Positions 56,727 through 64,000 of a stretch of 64,000 nucleotides of DNA are shown here, piece by piece (positions within the stretch are counted from its first letter, which is position 1; every line of letters starts with the position of its first letter). The DNA is from Blattabacterium cuenoti (lineage in GTDB: Bacteria > Bacteroidota > Bacteroidia > Flavobacteriales > Blattabacteriaceae), in NCBI RefSeq assembly GCF_014252335.1, contig NZ_CP059218.1, positions 503,898 through 567,897 of the forward strand, in the 5' to 3' direction. The notes beneath the pieces are model-generated. The model was not told the origin of the DNA and did no database searches. It saw nothing but the letters and a program-made list of their open reading frames with translations. A program made the translations under genes and the position numbers.

Positions 56727-58178
56727 TTATCCTATAGTTCCTTCTAGGGAAATTTCCACAAGTTTTTTGGCTTCTATAGAAAATTCCATTGGTAATTTAT
56801 TTAAAATATCATTACTAAATCCATTAACAATAATAGAAATAGCTTTATCTTTACCTATTCCTCTTTGATTACAATAAAAAATTTGATTTTCTCCTATTTT
56901 TGATGTAGTTGCTTCATGTTCAACTTTAGAAGTTGAATTGTTAACATCAATACTTGGAAAAGTATGTGCTCCACATTTATTTCCTATTAATAATGAATCA
57001 CATTGAGAAAAATTTCTGGAATTTTTAGCCTTATCAGATATTTTAACTAATCCTCGATAATTATTTTGTGCATTTCCAGAAGATATTCCTTTTGATATAA
57101 TAACACTTTTTGTACCATTTCCTAAATGTATCATTTTACTTCCTGTATCAGCTTGTTGAAAATTTTTGGTCATAGAAAGTGAATAAAATTCACCAATTGA
57201 ACCATCACCTTTTAAAATACATGATGGATATTTCCACGTAATAGAAGATCCTGTCTCTACTTGAATCCAAGATATTTTAGCCATTTTTTCACATAAACCA
57301 CGTTTTGTGACAAAATTCAATACGCCTCCTACACCTTGTTTATTTCCTGGGTACCAATTTTGAACCGTAGAATATTTAACTTCAGCTTTATCTAAAGCAA
57401 CAATTTCTACAACTGCTGCATGTAATTGATTTTCTTTTCTTTGAGTAGCTGTACATCCTTCTAGGTAACTTACATAAGATCCTGTATCAGCTACAATTAA
57501 AGTTCTCTCAAATTGGCCAGTTCCACTTTCATTAATTCTAAAATATGTAGACAATTCCATTGGACAACGTACTCCTTTTGGAATGTAACAAAAAGATCCA
57601 TCTGAAAAAACAGCTGAATTAAGTGAAGCATAAAAATTATCTTGTTGACCAACTACTGAACCAAAATATTTTTGAACTAAATTTGGATATTTTGTTATAG
57701 CTTCATTAATTGAACAAAATATAATACCATTTTCTTGTAATAATTTATCTTGATATGTAGTAGTTAACGAAACAGAATCTAATACAAAATCCGTAGCAAC
57801 ATAATGTGATTTTTTATTTGTATACACTCCTAATTTATCAAATGTTTGTGATAATTCGGTGGTATCGGTATTTATATTCTTTAATTCATCATTTATAGTT
57901 AATTTGGTTTTTGGAGCAGAAAAATATATAATATTGTTAAAATCAGGTATATTATATGTAATATTTGACCAACGTGGTATTTTCATTTTTTTCCATTTTG
58001 AATAAGATTCTAATCTCCAATCTAAAATCCACTTAGGTTCATTTTTTTTTTTTGATATTGTTTTAATAGTTTCTACGTTTAATCCTTTTGGTATTTTTTC
58101 TGATTCTATAGGTGTATAAAATCCATATTTATATTCAGAATGAATAAAATTTTCCAATGATTTATTTTTCTTTATCAT
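56727..58178 (-). CDS. sufB: Fe-S assembly scaffold subunit SufB
   Basis: SufB is the main scaffold on which clusters form. It is well conserved: [37 protein letters not shown], and the C-terminal [21 protein letters not shown]. The 483 residues are full length. It lies 8 bases after the sufA-like gene and 15 before sufC. Confidence 0.97.
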   Translation of the reverse strand: MIKKNKSLENFIHSEYKYGFYTPIESEKIPKGLNVETIKTISKKKNEPKWILDWRLESYSKWKKMKIPRWSNITYNIPDFNNIIYFSAPKTKLTINDELKNINTDTTELSQTFDKLGVYTNKKSHYVATDFVLDSVSLTTTYQDKLLQENGIIFCSINEAITKYPNLVQKYFGSVVGQQDNFYASLNSAVFSDGSFCYIPKGVRCPMELSTYFRINESGTGQFERTLIVADTGSYVSYLEGCTATQRKENQLHAAVVEIVALDKAEVKYSTVQNWYPGNKQGVGGVLNFVTKRGLCEKMAKISWIQVETGSSITWKYPSCILKGDGSIGEFYSLSMTKNFQQADTGSKMIHLGNGTKSVIISKGISSGNAQNNYRGLVKISDKAKNSRNFSQCDSLLIGNKCGAHTFPSIDVNNSTSKVEHEATTSKIGENQIFYCNQRGIGKDKAISIIVNGFSNDILNKLPMEFSIEAKKLVEISLEGTIG

Positions 58179-58186
58179 ATTTTATT

Positions 58187-58516
58187 TTATGATGAAAAAC
58201 TTTTTCCACAACCACAAGTATGTTTAGCATTAGGATTTTTAAAATAAAATCCTTTTCCATTCAATCCTCCTGAATATTCTAAAGTGATTCCTAATAAATA
58301 AGGATAACTATTTTTATCTATTAAAATGTTCATTTCTTTATAATGAAAAATTTTATCTTCTTGATTTGGTTGATTATCAAAAGACAATTCATATGATAAT
58401 CCAGAACAACCACCATTTTTAACTCCAAATCTTATAAATGAACTATGATAAGATAACCCTTCATCTTTCATAATAGAAAATAATTTATTTTTAGCTTGAT
58501 CAGATATAATAATCAT
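58187..58516 (-). CDS. sufA: A-type Fe-S carrier (SufA/HesB/IscA family)
   Basis: A 109-residue A-type carrier with all three cysteine positions: GCSGLSYEL near residue 38 and TCGCGKSF at the C-terminus. Such proteins pass clusters from SufBCD to apo-enzymes such as aconitase and LeuC. It is first in sufA-B-C-D-S. SufA, ErpA and IscA are not separable by sequence here; context favours SufA. Confidence 0.92.
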   Translation of the reverse strand: MIIISDQAKNKLFSIMKDEGLSYHSSFIRFGVKNGGCSGLSYELSFDNQPNQEDKIFHYKEMNILIDKNSYPYLLGITLEYSGGLNGKGFYFKNPNAKHTCGCGKSFSS

Positions 58517-58520
58517 ATAA

Positions 58521-59036
58521 TTAATTTTTTATTGTTTTTAACAAAAATTTTGTTTTATTTAATTTAATACCAAATTTATCACATAAACCAGAATTAATCT
58601 CTAAAATATATTTTATATTATTTAATTCTTTATTAAGAATTATCTCTTCCATGGGAAAAACATTTTTCTTAATAAACGAAACAACATAATTTTGATTTAT
58701 ATATATAATATCTAAAGGAATTCTAATATTGTCCATATTTAAATTCTTTATATCTTCTTCATTATTCAAAATAAATAACATTCCTCTATTTTCTTTTAAA
58801 GAAGATCTATATGATAATCCATTATTTATTTGTATTTTATCTACTGCGATTTCTACATCTATCTTTTTTAGATCATTTTTATTTATTATATATAATTCTC
58901 CATTCTTGATAAAATTAATTTCTAATTTATTTCCAATATCAAAATCAAATAACATATCATTTTCATTATCTTCTTTTTCAGAAGAAATAATAAAAAATAA
59001 AAATAAAAACAAAATAATAACAAATATTTTTTTCAT
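58521..59036 (-). CDS. DUF192 protein, exported or membrane-anchored
   Basis: A DUF192-family protein of about 171 residues. From ATG 59036 (MKKIFVIILFLFLFFIISS) it has a clear N-terminal hydrophobic export signal or anchor. The domain shows YRSSLKENRGMLFIL, MDNIRIPLDIIYI and KYILEINSGLCDKFGI, matching the family's R..M.F.... D..FI pattern. I preferred this ATG over one 6 codons upstream because it avoids overlap with lgt. The function of DUF192 is unknown. Confidence 0.85.
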   Translation of the reverse strand: MKKIFVIILFLFLFFIISSEKEDNENDMLFDFDIGNKLEINFIKNGELYIINKNDLKKIDVEIAVDKIQINNGLSYRSSLKENRGMLFILNNEEDIKNLNMDNIRIPLDIIYINQNYVVSFIKKNVFPMEEIILNKELNNIKYILEINSGLCDKFGIKLNKTKFLLKTIKN

Positions 59037-59041
59037 AATTT

Positions 59042-59917
59042 TTAAGAAAAACAATTTTTATTTTGTTTGATAATAAAAAGAAGAATAATTCCAAAAATAA
59101 TGCAAGGTATACTCAGATATTGAGCAGTATTTAACCAAAACATATGATGATGAATTTGTTCATGTTGTGGTGATTCTTTTAAAAATTCTAAAATAAAACG
59201 AAATGACCAAATAATTGTAAAAAATAAACCAGATAAATATCCAACAATATATTGATCTTTTTTTATAAAAAAATATATACATAATAATAAAAAAACAACC
59301 AAATAAATAATAGATTCATATATCTGAGTAGGATGTCTAGGAATTAATGATGATCCATATACACTATCCATTTGATAAAATATTACTGACCAAGGTAAAT
59401 TAGAAGGTTTACCAACTATTTCAGAATTAAAAAAATTTCCTATTCTTATAAAGAAAGCAGCTAATGAAATTACTATACATAATCTATCAGTTAACCAAAA
59501 AAAAGGTTTTCTAATTACTTTTTTTCTGTATAATAAACTAGATATTATAATACCTAATGTAGCTCCATGACTAGATAAACCTCTAAATCCAACAAATTCA
59601 TATCCTTTAATAATACCTAATAAAAAATGTGTTTTATTTTCTTTAATTGGAAAAAATGCTTCAATCCAATGATCAAAAAAATATGAAAAATCATAAAATA
59701 ATACTTGTCCAACTCTAGCTCCAATAATAGTTCCTAATGTTGTATATATTAATAATGAATCCAAATATTTGATAGAAATATTTTCTAATTCATAAATAGA
59801 TTTCATAATATACCATCCTATCAAAAAAGATAAAAAAAACATTATACTATAAATATGAATAGTAAAATATCCCCAAACAACAAATTTATTTATTGGATCC
59901 CAATGTATATATATCAT
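59042..59917 (-). CDS. lgt: prolipoprotein diacylglyceryl transferase
   Basis: This inner-membrane enzyme transfers diacylglycerol to lipoprotein precursors. Several hydrophobic segments and the Lgt landmarks are present: GARVGQVLFY, FRGLSSHGATLG, the signature IRIGNFFNSEIVGKP, RHPTQIYE and SFRFILEFLKE. The 291 residues are normal. It shows that lipoproteins are made in this reduced cell envelope. Confidence 0.95.
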   Translation of the reverse strand: MIYIHWDPINKFVVWGYFTIHIYSIMFFLSFLIGWYIMKSIYELENISIKYLDSLLIYTTLGTIIGARVGQVLFYDFSYFFDHWIEAFFPIKENKTHFLLGIIKGYEFVGFRGLSSHGATLGIIISSLLYRKKVIRKPFFWLTDRLCIVISLAAFFIRIGNFFNSEIVGKPSNLPWSVIFYQMDSVYGSSLIPRHPTQIYESIIYLVVFLLLCIYFFIKKDQYIVGYLSGLFFTIIWSFRFILEFLKESPQHEQIHHHMFWLNTAQYLSIPCIIFGIILLFIIKQNKNCFS

Positions 59918-59980
59918 TATTTATATTGAATAATATTTCAAATTATTTATACATGTTGAAACAAATTTTCATAAAACATA

Positions 59981-62260
59981 TTAACACTTTTTTTTTTGTA
60001 TAAAATTTAAATAAGATCCATATTCAAACCATTTAATTTCTTCTTCATTATAAGAATGTTTTACAGTGATATTATCAACTAAACCATTGTTATGAACTAA
60101 TCTAACTTTGATATTTTTACCATTTTGAAAATTATAATTACTGATAAAAAAATTTAACACATCATCTTCATATATTTTATCATAATCAGATAGTTTTAAA
60201 AAAGTTAATGCTAAAATACCTTGTTTTTTTAAATTCATTTCATGTATTCTGGCAAAGGATTTTACTAAAACAACACGTATTCCTAAATAACGTGGTTCCA
60301 TAGCTGCATGTTCTCTAGATGATCCTTCTCCATAATTTTCCTCTCCTACAATAACAGTTCCTATATTTACAATTTTATAATATTTTGCCACATCTGCAAC
60401 AGTACCGTAAGATTTTGTTATAACATTTTTAATATTGTTATTTTTATTATTAAATGAATTAATTGCTCCAATTAATAAATTATTAGATATATTTTTCAAA
60501 TGTCCTCTATACTTAAGCCAAGGACCAGCCATAGATATATGATCTGTGGTGCATTTTCCTTTAATTTTCATTAATAATCGAAGATTTAATAAATCTTTTT
60601 GGTTCCAAAATGAAAAAGATGATAATCTTTGTAATCTTTCTGATTTAGGATTTATATTAATCGATATATTATTTTTTGGATTGTTTTGTTGGTACAAAAA
60701 TTTATATCCAAATAATTTTAATTTTTCTTTTTTATTTTTAAAAAATATTGGAAGATCACTATATTTAGGAATGTCTAATTTTATATTAATTCCATTTTCA
60801 TTTTTTATACTATCTTCTTTTGGATTAAAAGTTAAATTGCCAGAAAATACTAATGCAGTTACAATTTCTGGTGATGCTATAAAAGCATGTGTATTTGGAT
60901 TACCATCATTTCTAGACGAAAAATTTCTATTAAAAGAATGAATAATTGTGTTTTTTATATTATTATTGTTATTTCTAGACCATTGTCCAATACATGGACC
61001 ACATGAACTAGAAAATATTTTAGCTCCAATACTCTTAAAAATTGATAACCATCCATTATTTTTCATTAAATAATAAATTATATTAGAGCCTGGTGTAATT
61101 AAATATTCAGAAGATAGTTTTAATTTAGTCTTTTTAGCTTGTTTAATAATAGATATTGCTTTTGAAAAATCTTCATATGATGAATTTGTACAAGACCCAA
61201 TTAATCCTACTTCTATCTTAATTGGCCAATGATGTTTAAATACTTCTTTTTTCATGTTAGAAATTGGAATACTTCTATCTGGAGTAAAAGGACCATTAAT
61301 ATGTGGTTCTATCATAGATAAATTCATATTAATGACTTGATCATAATATTTTATTGGATTTTCATAAACTTGTATATCTGATTGAAAAAGATTTTTGATT
61401 GGATGTAATATTTCAGAAATTTTTGTTCTTCCACTTTTATATAAATAGTCTTCCATTGTATCATCATACGGAAATATCGATGCTGTAGCTCCAATTTCTG
61501 CTCCCATATTACATATGGTAGCTTTTCCAGTACATGATAATGTTTCAGCTCCTTTTCCAAAATATTCTATAATTGAACCTGTAGCGCCAGATACACCTAT
61601 TATTCCGGATAATTTTAATATTACGTCTTTAGGTGATGCCCATCCACTTAATTTTCCAGATATATGAACTCCAATGATTTTTGGTTTTTTTAATTTAAAA
61701 GGTATACCATACATTACTTCTACTGCATCTGCCCCACCTATTCCTATGGCTAACATTCCTAATCCTCCAGCATTAGGAGTATGAGAATCTGTACCCAGTA
61801 TTAAGCCAGCTGGAAATGCATAGTTTTCTAAAATAACTTGATGAATAATTCCATATCCAGGTGGCCAAAATTCTATTCCATATTTTGCAGATGCAGATTT
61901 TAGAAAATTATATATTTCTTTATTTTTTATTTCAGAATTTATGACATCATGTGAATATCCATATTGAGCTTGTATCAGATGATCACAATGAATAGTAGTA
62001 AGAAGTTCAGTATGCTCTTTGTTTGTCTGCATAAACTGTAATAAGGCCATTTGAGCTGTTGCATCTTGCATAGCTAAACGATTTGGAATTAATTTTAAAT
62101 AAGAATTATGTTTAATAATATTATTTTTTACATCATATAAATGTGAATACAATATTTTTTCAGAATAGGTCATGGGAGTTTGAATTTTTTCTTTTATTTC
62201 ATTTATTTTTACTTCAAACTGTGAATAAAAATTTTTAATCATATTAAAATCACAAATCAT
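59981..62260 (-). CDS. acn: aconitate hydratase
   Basis: This is a TCA-cycle aconitase with a [4Fe-4S] cluster. It is 759 residues, the mitochondrial-like type found in Bacteroidetes. Visible parts are TTIHCDHLIQAQ, GTDSHTPNAGGLG, IGSCTNSSYEDF, the cluster segment SSSCGPCIGQW and the swivel-domain GEENYGEGSSREHAAMEPR. It is the first gene of the long minus-strand run. The cluster would be supplied by the suf genes downstream. Confidence 0.96.
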   Translation of the reverse strand: MICDFNMIKNFYSQFEVKINEIKEKIQTPMTYSEKILYSHLYDVKNNIIKHNSYLKLIPNRLAMQDATAQMALLQFMQTNKEHTELLTTIHCDHLIQAQYGYSHDVINSEIKNKEIYNFLKSASAKYGIEFWPPGYGIIHQVILENYAFPAGLILGTDSHTPNAGGLGMLAIGIGGADAVEVMYGIPFKLKKPKIIGVHISGKLSGWASPKDVILKLSGIIGVSGATGSIIEYFGKGAETLSCTGKATICNMGAEIGATASIFPYDDTMEDYLYKSGRTKISEILHPIKNLFQSDIQVYENPIKYYDQVINMNLSMIEPHINGPFTPDRSIPISNMKKEVFKHHWPIKIEVGLIGSCTNSSYEDFSKAISIIKQAKKTKLKLSSEYLITPGSNIIYYLMKNNGWLSIFKSIGAKIFSSSCGPCIGQWSRNNNNNIKNTIIHSFNRNFSSRNDGNPNTHAFIASPEIVTALVFSGNLTFNPKEDSIKNENGINIKLDIPKYSDLPIFFKNKKEKLKLFGYKFLYQQNNPKNNISININPKSERLQRLSSFSFWNQKDLLNLRLLMKIKGKCTTDHISMAGPWLKYRGHLKNISNNLLIGAINSFNNKNNNIKNVITKSYGTVADVAKYYKIVNIGTVIVGEENYGEGSSREHAAMEPRYLGIRVVLVKSFARIHEMNLKKQGILALTFLKLSDYDKIYEDDVLNFFISNYNFQNGKNIKVRLVHNNGLVDNITVKHSYNEEEIKWFEYGSYLNFIQKKKC

Positions 62261-62612
62261 AATTATTTTTTATTAATGTTTTATTTATAAAAACATAAAC
62301 TTTTGTATAAAAGTAAATAGGTTTTTATCTATGTGTTGTATACAAGGTTGATAATTATTATATTAATCGTCGTAATTATATAATAATAAGGTAACATAAT
62401 TTAATACCTGTAATATTATCAAAATTATAATAATAATTTTGTAGGACATATATTTACATACAATAATTTTTTTTGTAATTAATTAATGGAGAATGAAAAA
62501 ACAATTTTATCACTGCCTAACTAACCTAACCATAAAATATCAAATTATAATATGATTTTTTAAATCAATATTATTTAATTATTATTAGGTATGAGTAGTA
62601 AATCATATTTAA
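62261..62612. other. intergenic gap upstream of aconitase with no gene seen
   Basis: These 352 bases lie between two minus-strand genes (acn and the channel gene). I find no tRNA and no frame longer than about 12 codons on the plus strand that looks real. It holds an AT-only stem-loop (listed separately). It probably includes the acn promoter and the end of the channel transcript. Confidence 0.5.
62354..62387. repeat. AT-only inverted repeat, possible terminator or control hairpin
   Basis: ATTATTATAT (62354-62363) and ATATAATAAT (62378-62387) form perfect 10-bp arms around a 14-base loop containing CGTCG. All pairs are A-T, so stability is low. It lies upstream of acn and downstream of the channel gene. 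Confidence 0.25.
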
Positions 62613-63833
62613 TTAATTTTGATTTGAAGTAATTTGTGTAACTAATAAATTAAATTCTTTAGCAGCAGTTAATAAATGATCAAATACACTTGATTGTATT
62701 TTTTCATATTTTATAGATTCAGAAGTAATAGCAAAACAATAAAATTCAACAGGTAATCCATATGGAGTTGGTTCTAAATTTCTCACCATTAATACTTCTT
62801 CATTTGAAATTTTTGGATGTTGATATAAATATGATAAAGCATATTGTCGAAATAATTCTATATTTGTTAAATTCATTTTTTTTAAAAACGAATTTTTAAT
62901 AAATTGATTTTTAGTTATCATTTCTATTTCTCGTTTTTTTTCCTGAATATAATTTTTTATCAACTGTATTTCATCAAATTTTTTTAAAATTGAAGCAGTA
63001 CAAAAATGAAATGATCTAATATCAAATAAAATAGATCGTTTAATTCTTCTAATGTTTTTTATTTTCATCACTTCAAAATTAGTTATGGCAGTAGATATTA
63101 AATCATAAGTAGGAACAATGGTAATAGTTTTATCAAAATTTTCTATTTCTGCAGAAATTAAATTAATTTCTTTTATAGTTCCTTCTACTTTATATTTATG
63201 AATTCCAACCCAATCTCCTACTTTAATCATTTTAGTAAATGCCATTTGAACACCAGAAACAAAACCTAATATTACGTCTCGAAATACTAAAATTAAAATA
63301 GCTGTAATTGCTCCTAAACTAGTGAATATAGTTGTAAGATCATTTTTGGTTAATATTGCGATAATAATTAAAAAACACAAAATAACAGATAAAATTTTCA
63401 AAAGTTGAGAAAAAGATCTTACTGCAATTGTTTGATGATTATTTTCATTAGTAGCAATTTTCATAATTGAGTTAATTACTCTAATTAAAAATTGTAAAAT
63501 AATCAAAACAAATAATATATCAAATATTTTTGATAGATAACTAATTGCATTTGGATATTCATTAAAAAATGGATGAATTAAAATATAACTAATAAAAAAT
63601 GTAAAAAAATGAGATAAACTATCAAAAACTTTATTTTCATAAAAAATATTGTTCCAATTAAAATTAGTAGAATCTCCTATTCTTCTACTTATAAAACGTA
63701 CTCCTTTATTAAAAATCCATGCTATAACAATAATTAAAATAATAAATAATAATAATTTGAAAATTATAATCATTGTTATGCTCCACCATTTTTTAATTTC
63801 TAACTGATTAAAAAAAATAATGATACCCTTCAT
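62613..63833 (-). CDS. MscS-family mechanosensitive channel, YbdG-like
   Basis: A 406-residue inner-membrane protein with about four to five hydrophobic segments in the first half and the MscS core VFRDVILGFVSGVQMAFTKM, followed by the beta domain KVGDWVGIHKYKVEGTIKEINL. The later segment RRIKRSILFDIRSFHF resembles E. coli YbdG, a miniconductance channel. It would relieve osmotic stress. It is unusual for a small symbiont genome to keep such a channel. Confidence 0.9.
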   Translation of the reverse strand: MKGIIIFFNQLEIKKWWSITMIIIFKLLLFIILIIVIAWIFNKGVRFISRRIGDSTNFNWNNIFYENKVFDSLSHFFTFFISYILIHPFFNEYPNAISYLSKIFDILFVLIILQFLIRVINSIMKIATNENNHQTIAVRSFSQLLKILSVILCFLIIIAILTKNDLTTIFTSLGAITAILILVFRDVILGFVSGVQMAFTKMIKVGDWVGIHKYKVEGTIKEINLISAEIENFDKTITIVPTYDLISTAITNFEVMKIKNIRRIKRSILFDIRSFHFCTASILKKFDEIQLIKNYIQEKKREIEMITKNQFIKNSFLKKMNLTNIELFRQYALSYLYQHPKISNEEVLMVRNLEPTPYGLPVEFYCFAITSESIKYEKIQSSVFDHLLTAAKEFNLLVTQITSNQN

Positions 63834-64000
63834 ACTGTTATATACTAACCAATCCCAATGTTTTTATTAAATATGATACACAATAATTTTTGAATCATTG
63901 TCTTTTTCTTGGAAGATTGAATAATATAATAGATATTAAGTTTTTTTGCATTATAAAAATATAAAATAAATTTTTAATTTAATTTTTAAATTAACCAGGT

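Overview
This window looks like part of the chromosome of an obligate intracellular Bacteroidetes (flavobacterial) insect symbiont. The best match I can suggest is Blattabacterium of cockroaches, but that is inference from gene content and not a database result. The DNA is extremely AT-rich, with long A and T homopolymers inside genes. Genes are packed tightly, with many 1-30 base overlaps, no mobile elements and almost no accessory DNA. Several proteins are of Bacteroidetes type: the LpxC-FabZ fusion, the GHMP kinase, the roughly 460-residue arginine decarboxylase, an HsdR-N-like orphan and a DUF2795 protein. TGA is used as a stop codon, so the code is standard. I see no convincing Shine-Dalgarno sequences, as is usual in this phylum.

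Layout. 1-5.3 kb holds the start of uppS, nadK, a GHMP kinase-rluB-aroQ run, and the end of an acpP-fabF-rnc-hydrolase-engB operon. 5.3-9.8 kb has the rest of that operon, atpD-atpC and ribF. 9.7-16.7 kb has an AddB-like nuclease and the leuA-leuC-leuD-leuB leucine operon. 16.8-30.4 kb has an unrecognised Bacteroidetes protein, tyrS, clpB-era, prfB, speA-speB, cmk, fabG, menD and sanA. 30.6-42.3 kb has secA, fmt, hup, pdxH, tRNA-Met, dnaN-pheT, glyS, trxB and the HsdR-N-like orphan. 42.3-48.7 kb is a minus-strand run lpxC/fabZ-efp-sucD-pth-lepA-gapA. 48.8-52.7 kb has rpmH (50 codons), a peptidase, a CPBP protease, rnz, rbfA and a tRNA. 52.7-62.3 kb is a long minus-strand run: acn, lgt, a DUF192 protein, the complete sufA-B-C-D-S iron-sulfur set, rplU-rpmA and tRNA-Arg. 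It ends with an MscS/YbdG-type channel.

Together these genes provide translation, cofactor and Fe-S assembly, energy metabolism (ATP synthase F1 beta/epsilon, aconitase, succinyl-CoA ligase, GAPDH, a menaquinone step), leucine and shikimate steps that could feed the host, and an arginine-to-urea route through SpeA/SpeB.

I found no undescribed multi-gene system. The interesting content is genome-reduction biology. pth is split by an out-of-frame A11 tract. Other genes carry A11-A15 tracts that are still in frame. An (ACATCT)11 microsatellite codes for a Thr-Ser linker in fmt. PheT lacks its OB-fold domain, ClpB its N-domain, and SecA its C-terminal tail. prfB has lost its programmed frameshift and has an inverted repeat just before the start. 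A tRNA gene overlaps the end of rpmA.
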